Positions 8,312-17,820 of a DNA stretch of 64,000 nt are shown here, one piece after another. The notes under the pieces are model-generated. The model was not told the DNA's origin, made no database searches, and saw only the letters and a list, made by a program, of their open reading frames with translations. Source of the DNA: Sulfitobacter sp. EhC04 (GTDB taxonomy: Bacteria > Pseudomonadota > Alphaproteobacteria > Rhodobacterales > Rhodobacteraceae); assembly GCF_001650875.1 (NCBI RefSeq), contig NZ_LXYI01000034.1, forward strand, positions 106,412-170,411. Direction: 5' to 3'. Position 1 is the first letter of the stretch, and each line of letters begins with the position of its first letter. Position numbers and translations under genes: made by a program.

Positions 8312-10402
8312 ATGACCGACAAGATCGACTATTCCCGACAGGACGACATCGCCGTGCTGCGCATCCGGAATCCGCCCGTCAACGCGCTGTCGCAGGCGGT
8401 GCGCCAGGGGTTGTCCGACGCCATGGACAGGGCCGAGGCCGAGGATGGCGTGAAGGCGGTCCTGATCGTCGGAGAGGGACGTGCGTTTATCGCGGGTGCG
8501 GACATCACTGAATTCGGCAAACCCCCGCAGGAACCCTTTCTGCCGGACCTCTGCACAAGGATCGAAGGATCGCCGCTGCTGGTTGTGGCGTCCATGCACG
8601 GCGTGTCGCTGGGCGGCGGGCTTGAGGTGGCGCTGGGCGCGCATTACCGGATCGCACAGCCCGACGCGCGGGTGGGCCTGCCCGAGGTGCACCTGGGCCT
8701 GATCCCCGGCGCGGGCGGGACGCAGCGAGTGCCACGGCTGACCGGCGCGGAAAAGGCGATCGAGATGATCACCTCCGGTCGTCAGATCATGGCGGCAGAG
8801 GCGCAGGAGATGGGCCTGATCGACCGCGTGGTCGAAGGCGACCCCGAGGCCGTCGGCCTTGCCTATGCCCGCGAGTTGCTCAGCACCGATGCGCCGCGCC
8901 GCCCGGTCAGCGAACTGCCCGGACCGGACCCCATCGACTGGGATGCCACCTATGACGCGGTGCTGAAGAAGGGCCGCGGCCAGATCAGCCCGGCCACCGC
9001 CGTGCGGGCGGTTCAGGACAGTGCCGAGCAACCCTTCGCCGAAGGGATGAAGCGCGAGCGGGCGCATTTCATGGACCTGATGCAGACGGATCAGCGCAAG
9101 GGCATGATCCACGCTTTTTTCAACGAGCGCGCCGTGGGCAACCTGCCCGAGCTCAAGGGGGTCGAGCCGCGCGCCCTGCAATCCGTCGGCGTCATCGGCG
9201 GCGGGACGATGGGGGCGGGCATCGCAACAGCCGCCCTGTTGGCCGGCATGAATGTCATCCTGATCGAGATGAAGCAGGACGCGGCGGATGCCGCGCGGGA
9301 ACGCATTGCCGGCAACCTTCAGGGCGCGCTGAAACGCGGCAAGATTTCCCAGAGCAAATACGACGCGATGATGACCACCGGGCTGGAAGTGTCGATCAAC
9401 TACGACAGCCTGCGCGACGTCGATTTGGTGGTCGAGGCGGTGTTCGAGGATATGGGCGTGAAACGCGAGGTTTTTGGCAAGCTCGACGCGGTTTGCAAAC
9501 CGGGCTGCGTGCTGGCGTCCAACACCTCTTATCTGGACGTGGACGAAATCGCCGCCGCCACCTCGCGTCCCGCAGACGTGATCGGCCTGCACTTCTTCTC
9601 GCCCGCGCATGTGATGAAACTGCTTGAGGTCGTGGTGGCGGACAAGACCGCGCCGGATGTCGTCGCGACGGGCTTTGCGCTGGGCCGCGCGCTGGGCAAG
9701 GTCAGCGTGCGCGCGGGCGTCTGTGACGGCTTTATCGGCAACCGAATCCTCGCAGTCTATCGCACGGCGGCCGATCACATGGTACTGGACGGCGCATCAC
9801 CCTATCAGATCGACAAGGCCCTCACCGACTTCGGTTTTGCCATGGGCCCCTTTGCCGTCGCGGACCTTGCCGGCCTCGACATTGGTTGGGCCACACGCAA
9901 GCGCAAGGCCCCCGACCGCCACCCGGCAGAACGTGTGCCGACCTATATCGACCGGCTCTGCGAGGAAGGTCATTTCGGCCAGAAGACCGGCGAAGGTTAC
10001 TACATCTACGAAAAGGGCAAGCGCGGCGGCACGCCGAACCCCAAGATCGCCAGGCTGGTCGCCGATGAACAGGCAGAGCGCGGAATTACGCCACGTGATT
10101 TCACAGACGAAGAGATTGTGCGGCGCTACATGTGTGCCATGGTGAACGAAGCGGCCAAGGTTGTTGGCGAAGGCATCGCGCGCCGTCCTCTGGACGTCGA
10201 TATGGTTCTGCTCTTCGGCTACGGCTTTCCACGCTATTGGGGGGGACCGATGAAATGGGCGGATATTCAGGGCCTGGACAAGGTGCTGGCCGACATCGAA
10301 CGCTATGCGGCGGAGGATGCGTGGTTCTGGAAACCCGCCCCGCTGCTGCAAGAACTCGTGGCCGAAGGCCGTACATTCGATGACTTGAACAAGGCCACCT
10401 GA
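8312..10402 (+). CDS. Fused enoyl-CoA hydratase / 3-hydroxyacyl-CoA dehydrogenase (PimF/FadJ type)
   Basis: 696-aa beta-oxidation enzyme catalysing hydration of a 2-enoyl-CoA and NAD-dependent oxidation of the 3-hydroxyacyl-CoA. The crotonase domain (about 1-190) has the oxyanion-hole motif GRAFIAGADITEFG and the glutamate-bearing EVHLGLIPGAGGTQR near 126. The dehydrogenase domain starts at about 290 with the NAD motif GVIGGGTMGAGIA and has the catalytic histidine in HFFSPAHVMKLLE near 426. The frame is open back to 8129, but the ATG at 8312 has an AAGGAG ribosome site and begins on the domain. Two acyl-CoA dehydrogenases of the PimC/PimD kind follow, so a pimeloyl-CoA-like diacid or cycloalkane-derived substrate is plausible. 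Confidence 0.92.
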   Translation: MTDKIDYSRQDDIAVLRIRNPPVNALSQAVRQGLSDAMDRAEAEDGVKAVLIVGEGRAFIAGADITEFGKPPQEPFLPDLCTRIEGSPLLVVASMHGVSLGGGLEVALGAHYRIAQPDARVGLPEVHLGLIPGAGGTQRVPRLTGAEKAIEMITSGRQIMAAEAQEMGLIDRVVEGDPEAVGLAYARELLSTDAPRRPVSELPGPDPIDWDATYDAVLKKGRGQISPATAVRAVQDSAEQPFAEGMKRERAHFMDLMQTDQRKGMIHAFFNERAVGNLPELKGVEPRALQSVGVIGGGTMGAGIATAALLAGMNVILIEMKQDAADAARERIAGNLQGALKRGKISQSKYDAMMTTGLEVSINYDSLRDVDLVVEAVFEDMGVKREVFGKLDAVCKPGCVLASNTSYLDVDEIAAATSRPADVIGLHFFSPAHVMKLLEVVVADKTAPDVVATGFALGRALGKVSVRAGVCDGFIGNRILAVYRTAADHMVLDGASPYQIDKALTDFGFAMGPFAVADLAGLDIGWATRKRKAPDRHPAERVPTYIDRLCEEGHFGQKTGEGYYIYEKGKRGGTPNPKIARLVADEQAERGITPRDFTDEEIVRRYMCAMVNEAAKVVGEGIARRPLDVDMVLLFGYGFPRYWGGPMKWADIQGLDKVLADIERYAAEDAWFWKPAPLLQELVAEGRTFDDLNKAT

Positions 10403-10440
10403 CCCCATGGACCACCCGATTCAACGATAGGAGCATCGAC

Positions 10441-11634
10441 ATGGATCTGAGCTATTCCGACGAAGAAAAAGCCTTCCGCGAGGAAGTCCGCACGTTTCTG
10501 AAAAACAAACTGCCCAAGGAGCTGAGCGACAAGGTGCGCGGCGGCGATGAACTGGGCAAGGCCGACATCGAACGCTGGCATGCCATCCTGAACGAACAGG
10601 GCTGGCTGGCACCAAACTGGCCCAAGAAATTTGGCGGCGCCGAGTGGAACGCCGTACAGCGCCACATCTTCGAAGAAGAGGCCGCCGCCCATCACGCGCC
10701 GCGCATCATACCCTTCGGCCTGTCGATGCTGGCCCCCGTGTTGCAGAAGTTCGGTTCCAAGGAACAGCAGGACTACTGGCTGCCCCGCATCCTGTCGGGC
10801 GAAGACTGGTGGTGTCAGGGCTACTCCGAGCCCGGTGCCGGGTCCGACCTTGCCTCGCTCAAGACGACGGCGGTGCGCCATGGGGACCACTATGTCGTCA
10901 ACGGTCAGAAGACCTGGACCACGCTGGGCCAGCACGCCAACATGATCTTCTGCCTTGTGCGCACCGACAAGGAGGTCAAACAGCAGGAGGGCATCTCGTT
11001 CCTGTTGATCGACATGGACACGCCCGGCATCGAAGTGCGCCCGATTGTCCTGCTGGACGGCGGGGCCGAGGTGAACGAGGTCTGGTTCACGGACGTCAAA
11101 GTGCCCGTGGAAAACCTCGTGGGCGAGGAAAACAAGGGCTGGACCTATGCCAAGTACCTGCTGACCCATGAGCGTACCAACATTGCGGGCACCGGGTTCT
11201 CTCAGGCCGGGCTGACAGCGGTCAAGCGTCTTGCCAAGGCCGAGATCGCGGGCGGCAAGCCCTTGATCCAGAACCCGCATTTCGCGGCGCGTCTGGCGCA
11301 GGTCGAGATTGACCTGAAAGCCATGTCCACAACCAACCTGCGCATCATTTCCAAGGCGGCGGCGGGCACGGCCCCCGGCGTGGAAAGCTCCATGCTCAAG
11401 GTCAAGGGCACCATCATCCGTCAGGAAATCAACGATCTGGCACGCCGGGCGGCGGGGATCTATGCAATGCCCTTTGCGTCCGAAGCCATCGAAGGCTCCA
11501 ACGCGGGCCTGCCAGACCCGCTGGCCGCCGGCCCTGTGGCCGCGCAGTACTTCAACAACCGCAAGCTGTCGATCTTCGGCGGCTCCAACGAAATCCAGCG
11601 TGGCATCATCGCCAAAGTCACGATGGGAGGATAA
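10441..11634 (+). CDS. Acyl-CoA dehydrogenase, large subunit (PimC type)
   Basis: 397-aa FAD-dependent acyl-CoA dehydrogenase introducing the 2,3 double bond into an acyl-CoA. Family motifs include WWCQGYSEPGAGSDLASLKT (about 121-140, FAD/substrate region) and the C-terminal FGGSNEIQRGIIAK. It sits directly before a second, shorter acyl-CoA dehydrogenase. Such adjacent pairs (pimC/pimD, chsE-type) form heteromeric enzymes for bulky or dicarboxylic substrates, so I read it as the large subunit. An AGGAG ribosome site precedes the start. The substrate is inferred from context only. Confidence 0.9.
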   Translation: MDLSYSDEEKAFREEVRTFLKNKLPKELSDKVRGGDELGKADIERWHAILNEQGWLAPNWPKKFGGAEWNAVQRHIFEEEAAAHHAPRIIPFGLSMLAPVLQKFGSKEQQDYWLPRILSGEDWWCQGYSEPGAGSDLASLKTTAVRHGDHYVVNGQKTWTTLGQHANMIFCLVRTDKEVKQQEGISFLLIDMDTPGIEVRPIVLLDGGAEVNEVWFTDVKVPVENLVGEENKGWTYAKYLLTHERTNIAGTGFSQAGLTAVKRLAKAEIAGGKPLIQNPHFAARLAQVEIDLKAMSTTNLRIISKAAAGTAPGVESSMLKVKGTIIRQEINDLARRAAGIYAMPFASEAIEGSNAGLPDPLAAGPVAAQYFNNRKLSIFGGSNEIQRGIIAKVTMGG

Positions 11635-11637
11635 CAG

Positions 11638-12771
11638 ATGAACTTTGATCTGACTGAAGAACGCCAGATGCTGCAGGACACCCTGCGCCGCTACCTGCGT
11701 GAGAAATACGACACCGCAACCCGCAACAAGATCATCGAGAGTGAGGCGGGCTACAGCACCAAGATCTGGGCTGAACTGGCCGAGCTTGGCGTGATCGGCG
11801 CGCTTTTTACCGAAGAGCAGGGCGGTTTCGGCGGCAAGGGCTTTGACATCACCACAGTGTTTGAGGAGTTGGGCCGCGCAGGCGTGGTCGAACCTTTCCT
11901 GGATACCGGCGTGCTGGCCGGTGGGCTGATCGCGGATCTGGGCAACGATGACCAGCAGGCCCATGTGGAAGAGATCATCGCAGGCAGCCTGCAATTAGCC
12001 TTTGCCCATGGCGAGCCAACCAGCCGTTATGACCTGAACCGGGTGCAAGCCACGGCCAAGGCGGATGGCGACGATATCGTGCTGAACGGCCACAAGGCTG
12101 TTGTGGTCAACGCAGAAGCTGCCGACCTGCTGGTGGTTTCGGCCCGCGAAAGTGGCGAGCCGGGCGACAACGAGGGCATCTCGCTGTTTCTTGTCCCCGC
12201 CGATACCAAGGGCGTGACAATTCAGGGCTATGGGCTGCTGGCGGGTGGCCGCGCGGCCGAAGTGATGCTGGACGATGTGAAACTCCCCGCCTCTGCCCGT
12301 CTTGGTGAGGCCGGCAAGGCGTTTGACGCAATCGAAGCACGGGTTGCAGCGGCCTCTGTGGCTCAGGTTGCCGAAACGCTGGGGGCGATGGAAACCGCGA
12401 CCCGGCTGACCAAGGACTATCTGGGGACCCGCAAGCAATTCGGCCGACCCATTGGCACGTTCCAGGCACTGGCGCACCGCATGTCCGACCTGCTGATCGA
12501 GCTGGAGCAGGCACGCTCTGCCGTGATCAACGCGGCGGGCCACCTGGATTCCGACCGCGCCGCACGCGAAAGCCATGTCTCGGCAGCCAAGAACCTGCTG
12601 GGCCGTGCGGGCCGTCTGGTGGCGGAGGATTCGATCCAGATGCATGGCGGCATTGCCATGACGCAGGAATATGAGCTCGCGCATATCGCCAAACGGATCG
12701 TGATGGCCGATCACCGCTTTGGCGACACCGATCACCATCTGGAGCGTTTCATTGCCCTCTCCGCAGCCTGA
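11638..12771 (+). CDS. Acyl-CoA dehydrogenase, small subunit (PimD type)
   Basis: 377-aa acyl-CoA dehydrogenase homologue, 3 bp after the large-subunit gene. It has the N-terminal helical domain (MNFDLTEERQMLQDTLRRYL) and the C-terminal QMHGGIAMTQEYELAHIAKR block. Its middle domain is shortened and more divergent, as in PimD-type partners that complete a hetero-oligomeric dehydrogenase. The 3' end overlaps the thioesterase gene by 20 bp. It probably does not act alone. Confidence 0.88.
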   Translation: MNFDLTEERQMLQDTLRRYLREKYDTATRNKIIESEAGYSTKIWAELAELGVIGALFTEEQGGFGGKGFDITTVFEELGRAGVVEPFLDTGVLAGGLIADLGNDDQQAHVEEIIAGSLQLAFAHGEPTSRYDLNRVQATAKADGDDIVLNGHKAVVVNAEAADLLVVSARESGEPGDNEGISLFLVPADTKGVTIQGYGLLAGGRAAEVMLDDVKLPASARLGEAGKAFDAIEARVAAASVAQVAETLGAMETATRLTKDYLGTRKQFGRPIGTFQALAHRMSDLLIELEQARSAVINAAGHLDSDRAARESHVSAAKNLLGRAGRLVAEDSIQMHGGIAMTQEYELAHIAKRIVMADHRFGDTDHHLERFIALSAA

Positions 12772-13186
12772 GACCTCTCACCTGATCGAGAACGAGACCG
12801 GGACGCAGACATTGATCGGTTATGTCGTCGATGTCAGCGACCCGGATGGCGGCGCGCGCTGTTGGCTGGACATCGGCCCGCAGCACACGAACCGGCACAA
12901 TGTCCTGCATGGCGGCATCGCAACGGCGGTGATCGACAATGCCTGCGGCACCACCGGGTCGCTGACGGTGGATGCGACCGGCAAGGCGCCCTTCCTGACC
13001 ATTTCGATGAATGTGCAGTTCGTGGCACCTGCGCAGGCAGGCAGCAGGGTCACCGCCACAGGCCGCATCGTCGGCGGCGGTCGCAGCACGATGTTTATTG
13101 CCGCCGATCTGGTGGATGACAGCGGGCGGTTGATCGCATCGGGGACCGGTGTGTTCAAACGCGTGCCACAGGAGAAACTGAAATGA
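12752..13186 (+). CDS. PaaI-type hotdog-fold acyl-CoA thioesterase
   Basis: 144-aa hotdog-fold thioesterase, probably hydrolysing stalled CoA esters of the pathway. The signature HNVLHGGIATAVIDNACG (about 44-61) carries the HGG turn and the catalytic aspartate of the PaaI/DUF4442 group. I chose the TTG at 12752 because GGAG lies 7 bp upstream; no ATG is suitably placed, and an in-frame TTG at 12719 would only add residues unlike the family. The start lies inside the preceding gene and the stop overlaps the next ATG (ATGA), so it is coupled on both sides. Confidence 0.8.
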   Translation: MPSPQPETSHLIENETGTQTLIGYVVDVSDPDGGARCWLDIGPQHTNRHNVLHGGIATAVIDNACGTTGSLTVDATGKAPFLTISMNVQFVAPAQAGSRVTATGRIVGGGRSTMFIAADLVDDSGRLIASGTGVFKRVPQEKLK

Positions 13187-13953
13187 ATGCACGGCTGGAG
13201 GACAAGGGCGACCGCCTGATTGTCTGGAATGGCAATACCGCCAAACGCGGGGCGCTCAGCCCCGAGCTTTACAGCTGCATCCTGCAGGCGATGGAACAGG
13301 CGCAGGACCGGCGCATTCGCGCGGTTATCCTCACCTCCGAAGGGCCGTTTTTCTGTGCGGGGGGCGATCTGAACGTCTTGATCGAACGGCGCGGGCTGAG
13401 CGAGCCGGAACGCCGCGAGAAGATCGACGGCCTTCACGATCTTATCCGCGCGATACGGTCCTGCCCGGTGCCTGTCATCGCCGCTGTTGAGGGCGGTGCC
13501 GCAGGTGCAGGCCTGTCCATCGCACTGGCCTGCGACATGATTGTCGCCTCGGAAGAGGCGCGGTTTACCGCCGCCTATGTCAAGGCGGGGCTGGTGCCGG
13601 ATGGCGGGCTGACCTCTGCCATGGCACGGATGCTGCCGCGTCCCCTGGCGATGGAAATGTGCCTGATGGGCCGTCCGGTGAACGCGCACCGCTTTGCCGA
13701 TCTGGGGGCGGTCAACCGCATCTGCAAACCCGGCAAGGCGATGGAGGAAGCACTGACGCTGGCAGACACGCTGGCCGAAGGCCCGCGCGATGCCCTGAGC
13801 CTAATCCGGGGGTTGGTCGCCGAAGCCTATGAGGCCACAGAGGCGGCACAACTGGATGCCGAGCGCAACGCAATGGCCGCTGCGTCAGGCAAGGATGAAG
13901 CCGCCGAAGGGATTGCGGCCTTTTTGGAAAAACGCAAACCCTCATATCGCTAG
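13183..13953 (+). CDS. Enoyl-CoA hydratase/isomerase family protein
   Basis: 256-aa crotonase-fold protein. The oxyanion-hole segments are EGPFFCAGGDLNVLI (about 49-63) and EGGAAGAGLSIALACDMIV (about 103-121). At the position that holds the second catalytic glutamate in classical hydratases the sequence reads VKAGLVPDGGLTSAM, so activity may be isomerase, hydrolase or a modified hydratase rather than crotonase. It is the second crotonase-type enzyme of the operon, beside the fused PimF-type protein, and may act on a branched, cyclic or unsaturated intermediate. Confidence 0.87.
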   Translation: MNARLEDKGDRLIVWNGNTAKRGALSPELYSCILQAMEQAQDRRIRAVILTSEGPFFCAGGDLNVLIERRGLSEPERREKIDGLHDLIRAIRSCPVPVIAAVEGGAAGAGLSIALACDMIVASEEARFTAAYVKAGLVPDGGLTSAMARMLPRPLAMEMCLMGRPVNAHRFADLGAVNRICKPGKAMEEALTLADTLAEGPRDALSLIRGLVAEAYEATEAAQLDAERNAMAAASGKDEAAEGIAAFLEKRKPSYR

Positions 13954-13977
13954 CCGGTTTCGAGGGGAGGAGTGACA

Positions 13978-15474
13978 ATGGCACGGGTGGAGAAATTTCT
14001 CGCCGATCAGGTGGCACGCGCCCCCCTGTCCACGGCGCTTAGCGACAGCACGGGTGTGCGATGGACCTTTGCCGACCTGGACGCGGCCAGCGACGCGCTC
14101 GCGGCGGAATTGCAGGATGCCGGTGTCCAAACCAATGACCGCGTCCTGCTGTTGGCCGAAAATTGCGCCGCCGCCGTCTCGGCCTTGCACGCGGCATGGA
14201 AACTGGGGGCGGTGATCATCCCCTTCAACGCCCGCCAGACCGAGGCCGAAATCGCGCGGATCGTCAACCACGCCACCCCCGCTGCCGTGCTGATGACAAG
14301 CGCGGTGTCCGGCGACGCTGCCAAACATGCCGAACAGATGCAGGCGCGCGAGATCACCGGCAAGTTCGGCGCAATGCACATTGCCACACCCGGTCCCAGC
14401 AACCCTGACGCCACGCTGAGCGACGTTGCGGTGCTGCTTTATACCACAGGGACCACGGGCGACCCCAAGGGCGTGATGCTGACCCATTCGGGGATGCGCT
14501 TTGGCGGTCAGGCCTCTGCCGCGCTGCGGCGCATGACCCATGACGATGTGATCTATGGCGCACTGCCGATGAGCCATGTCTTCGGCCTTGTCTCTGTCAT
14601 CACAGGGGCCTGTTATGCGGGCACCCATGTGCGGCTGGAGGCGCGGTTTTCTGCGCAAAAGCTGTTCGAGGCGGCCCATGACGGCGTCACGATCATCCCG
14701 GCGGTGCCGCAGATGCACGCGCTGGTGATGCAATACACCAAGGAAAAAGGGCTGGATACGCTGGGCTCACCGACCCTGCGCTATGTTTCATCCGGCGGCG
14801 CGCCGCTGGACCCGGCCTGGAAACGCAAGGCGGAGGCTTTTTACGAACTGCCCCTGCAGAACGGTTTTGGCATGACCGAAACGACCTCCGGAGCGTCGGC
14901 CACGGTCAATGCGATCGGCTCGCCCGATACATCTGTGGGGCCCGTGACCCCCGGCACCGAGGCGATGATCGACGAAACCGTGCCCGGCGGCGGCGACGGG
15001 CAGGGCGAGGTGCTGATCCGCGGCCCCCATGTGATGAAAGGCTATTACCGCAACCCCGAGGAAACCGCCAAGGCGGTGGATGCCGATGGCTGGCTGCATA
15101 CCGGCGATCTGGGCAAGATCGACGCCGAAGGGCGTCTGCACATCCTGGGACGATCAAAGGAGCTGATCATCCACGGCGGCTTCAACGTCTATCCGCCCGA
15201 GGTGGAGGCGGCGCTGAACGACCATCCGCAGGTGATCCAGTCTGCCGTGATCGGCCGGATGAGGGACGGCGACGAGGAGGTTCTGGCCTTCGTGCAGGTG
15301 GCCGAAGGCGACCTCCCCGATGCCGGGGAATTGCGGGATTTTGTCAAGGAAAGGCTGGCGGGCTACAAACGGCCCAGCCAGATCATCATCGGCACCAGCC
15401 TGCCTGCGGCACCCACGGGAAAGATTCTCAAGCACAGGCTGCTCGACGCCTTTGCCGATCAGATCAAGGACTGA
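13978..15474 (+). CDS. Acyl-CoA ligase (AMP-forming), PimA-like
   Basis: 498-aa member of the adenylate-forming superfamily, activating a carboxylic acid with ATP and CoA and so the likely entry step of the operon. Visible motifs are the P-loop-like YTTGTTGDPKG (about 157-167), GFGMTETT, HTGDLGKID, the hinge GRSKELIIHGGFNVYPPE and the C-terminal catalytic lysine in PTGKILKHRL. A GTG at 13972 is in frame, but the ATG at 13978 is correctly spaced from GGGGAGGAG, so I use it. It is the last gene of the operon and converges on rpe with only 10 bp between. Confidence 0.9.
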   Translation: MARVEKFLADQVARAPLSTALSDSTGVRWTFADLDAASDALAAELQDAGVQTNDRVLLLAENCAAAVSALHAAWKLGAVIIPFNARQTEAEIARIVNHATPAAVLMTSAVSGDAAKHAEQMQAREITGKFGAMHIATPGPSNPDATLSDVAVLLYTTGTTGDPKGVMLTHSGMRFGGQASAALRRMTHDDVIYGALPMSHVFGLVSVITGACYAGTHVRLEARFSAQKLFEAAHDGVTIIPAVPQMHALVMQYTKEKGLDTLGSPTLRYVSSGGAPLDPAWKRKAEAFYELPLQNGFGMTETTSGASATVNAIGSPDTSVGPVTPGTEAMIDETVPGGGDGQGEVLIRGPHVMKGYYRNPEETAKAVDADGWLHTGDLGKIDAEGRLHILGRSKELIIHGGFNVYPPEVEAALNDHPQVIQSAVIGRMRDGDEEVLAFVQVAEGDLPDAGELRDFVKERLAGYKRPSQIIIGTSLPAAPTGKILKHRLLDAFADQIKD

Positions 15475-15484
15475 TCGGCAGACT

Positions 15485-16174
15485 TCAGACGTAGGTGCCC
15501 AATGCCGCCTGCCGGATGGCGCGGATATTGTCGCCATAAGGCGCGGGATTGTCGACCGAGCCACCCTTGAACACCGCCGACCCCGCGACCAGCACATCCG
15601 CACCGGCGGCGACGCAGCCGGGGGCGGTGTCGACGGTGACGCCGCCGTCAATCTCGATATGTACGGGACGGTCGCCGATCATGTCGCGCAGGGTCGCGAT
15701 CTTGCGGGCAAGGGGGATGAACTTTTGTCCGCCAAAGCCGGGGTTCACCGTCATCACGCAGACCAGGTCGGCATCATCCAGCAGGGTCTCTACCGCGCTG
15801 GCCGGGGTGCCGGGGTTCAGCGCCACACCGGCCTTGCACCCGGCACCCCGGATCGCCTGGAGGGTTCGGTGAATATGCGGCCCCGCCTCAACATGGGCGG
15901 TGATGATGTCGGCACCGGCCTTGGCAAAGGCGTCGATGTAGGGATCGACCGGCGCGATCATCAGATGCACGTCCATCACACCCTTGATATGGGGCCGGAT
16001 CGCGGCGCATGTGGTCGGGCCAAAGCTGATGTTCGGCACGAAATGCCCGTCCATCACGTCAACATGAATCCAGTCCGCACCCTGCGCTTCCACCGCAGCG
16101 CATTCCGCGCCGAAATTGGCGAAATCGGCGGCAAGGATCGAGGGGGCGATTTTCACGGAACGGTCAAAAGTCAT
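15485..16174 (-). CDS. rpe: Ribulose-phosphate 3-epimerase
   Basis: 229-aa TIM-barrel enzyme interconverting ribulose 5-phosphate and xylulose 5-phosphate in the pentose phosphate and Calvin pathways. Conserved metal and catalytic segments are [15 protein letters not shown] (8-22), [19 protein letters not shown] (about 36-54), [28 protein letters not shown] and EIDGGV. Length is normal for Rpe. It is unrelated to the flanking catabolic genes and converges with the CoA ligase gene. Confidence 0.95.
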   Translation of the reverse strand: MTFDRSVKIAPSILAADFANFGAECAAVEAQGADWIHVDVMDGHFVPNISFGPTTCAAIRPHIKGVMDVHLMIAPVDPYIDAFAKAGADIITAHVEAGPHIHRTLQAIRGAGCKAGVALNPGTPASAVETLLDDADLVCVMTVNPGFGGQKFIPLARKIATLRDMIGDRPVHIEIDGGVTVDTAPGCVAAGADVLVAGSAVFKGGSVDNPAPYGDNIRAIRQAALGTYV

Positions 16175-16320
16175 GGCAGTCTTTCCGGCAGCTGAGACAT
16201 GCTCCGCGTCATAGCCTGCAGGCGCGCCGGAGGATAGGGCGTTTCAAGGAATTTTTGAGACGTGGAAGCGGTGGCCGCCCGTTGATGGTGTCTTTTGGCG
16301 TCAGCGCAGGAACCGGCGGA

Positions 16321-17682
16321 CTACGCCCGATGCTCCGGCGGGGCCTTCAGCAGGTCAAGCAAGCCAGAAAAGCGGGCACCAGCCGCAGGCAGCGCCATGC
16401 AGGCCGACATGATCGCCTCTGCCCTTTCACTGCCAATCACGGGTGCAGCAAAACGCATGAACTTCTCCGTGATATCCTGTGGTGCAAATGGGCGCTCCGG
16501 CCCGCCGCGCGCGTGGACCTCGCCGGAGGCGAGCACGCGCCCGTCCTTGAGCGTGAGGGTGACATCGGCCCATCGGCCGGCGGGATAGCGTGCCTCATGC
16601 TCTGACCCCACGTGCATCATCGTCTTGGCCACCAGGCCCGCCGCCACCGGGTCTTGCAGCCCTGCGCCAGCGATATGGTCCAACTTGATGTCGCCCTGGG
16701 CAATCATGACCGCCACGGCAAAGGGCAGCGAATATTGCGCCTGCGACGTGGTTTCCGGCACGCCGGGAAAAAGCTGTACCGCATTGTGAAAACTGCGGAT
16801 GTCGATGGCTGCGACCTGCTCTGCCGCGACATCATGCGCGATGCAGATTTCGCGCGCCGCATCAATGCTGGCATGGGCCCAACGACAGATCGGGTAGGGT
16901 TTGATATATTGGTGCAGCACCTGCCAGAACTGGCCCAGGTCCGCCCAATGGTCCTGCGCGTCCGCCGCCTCGACGGTGATTGCGGGCGCGCCGGTAAATC
17001 CCATCTCGGCCATGATCAGCGCCGACACCCCCACCAGCGCCCCCATCCCCGAACCATCGTGCAGCATCGTGGGGGTCGCAATCTCGCGCATCATCTGGCT
17101 GCGCGGCCCGTGATATTCCGCGATTCCCAGCGCCTCGCGCAATTGTGCCGCCGAACTGCCCCGCAACCGCGCGCCCAGTGCCGCGACCCCAAGGGCATTC
17201 CAGGCCCCCGATGTGTGGTAATCGCTGACCGAGGCATGCAGCGCGATGGCCGCCCGCCCGGCCACTTCGTAGCCTGTGACCAATGCCGCAAGCGCTGCGC
17301 GCCCGGACAGGTCCGGCAGGTGCTGCGCAAAGGAAACCAGCGCCGGGACCACCGCCACCCCGGTATGCCCTTTGGTCGGGTTGTATCCATCGTGCCCGTC
17401 CAGATTGTCGATCTGGGTTGCCGTCGCAAAGGCCGCCCCGGCCAGGCTGGCCTCGCGTCCGTCGAACATCATCCAGGCCGTATCGTCCCGGCTGCCCGCC
17501 CCGTAAAGCCGCCGCGCAGTTTCGCGGGCGATCTGCCCCGCCTGCATCGGGGCCGCGGCAATTGCGATGCCCAATGTGTCCAGCAACAGCAGCGCCACAT
17601 GGTCCAGAACGGCCTGCGGGAACTCTTCGGTCCGCTGGCTGCGGATGAAGCGGTCGATATGGCGTGGCAAGGCCTGAGGCAT
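16321..17682 (-). CDS. MmgE/PrpD family protein (2-methylcitrate dehydratase-like)
   Basis: 453-aa member of the MmgE/PrpD family, which includes 2-methylcitrate dehydratase, cis-aconitate decarboxylase and iminodisuccinate epimerase. Family segments seen are ATQIDNLDGHDGYNPTKGHTG (first half), GWALGVAALGARLRG-like GALGVAALGARLRG, and YPICRWAHASID near the middle. The frame stays open far upstream across the divergent aminotransferase gene, but the ATG at 17682 has a GGGAG ribosome site and starts on the domain (MPQALPRHIDRFI). Reaction unknown: hydratase, decarboxylase or epimerase on a di- or tricarboxylate is possible. Confidence 0.88.
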   Translation of the reverse strand: MPQALPRHIDRFIRSQRTEEFPQAVLDHVALLLLDTLGIAIAAAPMQAGQIARETARRLYGAGSRDDTAWMMFDGREASLAGAAFATATQIDNLDGHDGYNPTKGHTGVAVVPALVSFAQHLPDLSGRAALAALVTGYEVAGRAAIALHASVSDYHTSGAWNALGVAALGARLRGSSAAQLREALGIAEYHGPRSQMMREIATPTMLHDGSGMGALVGVSALIMAEMGFTGAPAITVEAADAQDHWADLGQFWQVLHQYIKPYPICRWAHASIDAAREICIAHDVAAEQVAAIDIRSFHNAVQLFPGVPETTSQAQYSLPFAVAVMIAQGDIKLDHIAGAGLQDPVAAGLVAKTMMHVGSEHEARYPAGRWADVTLTLKDGRVLASGEVHARGGPERPFAPQDITEKFMRFAAPVIGSERAEAIMSACMALPAAGARFSGLLDLLKAPPEHRA

Positions 17683-17820
17683 GGCAACTCCCTGTCGCTG
17701 TTGCGTCCAGAATAAGCAGACCCGAGGGGGATGATGCGCCAATTGCGACATCTTTCCGGCGTGTCTGGCGCAGGGGCGCAAACCTGTTAACACTGCATCT
17801 GGACAACAAAGGAACAGGCA

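Noticed and set aside
8297..9778. A 493-codon open frame antisense to the fused hydratase/dehydrogenase gene
   Set aside because: It is a mirror of high-GC codon bias. The sense strand has clear domain motifs, while the antisense product has none and no ribosome site.
10303..11994. A 563-codon open frame antisense to the first acyl-CoA dehydrogenase
   Set aside because: Same reason: a shadow of a well-supported gene with no motif of its own.
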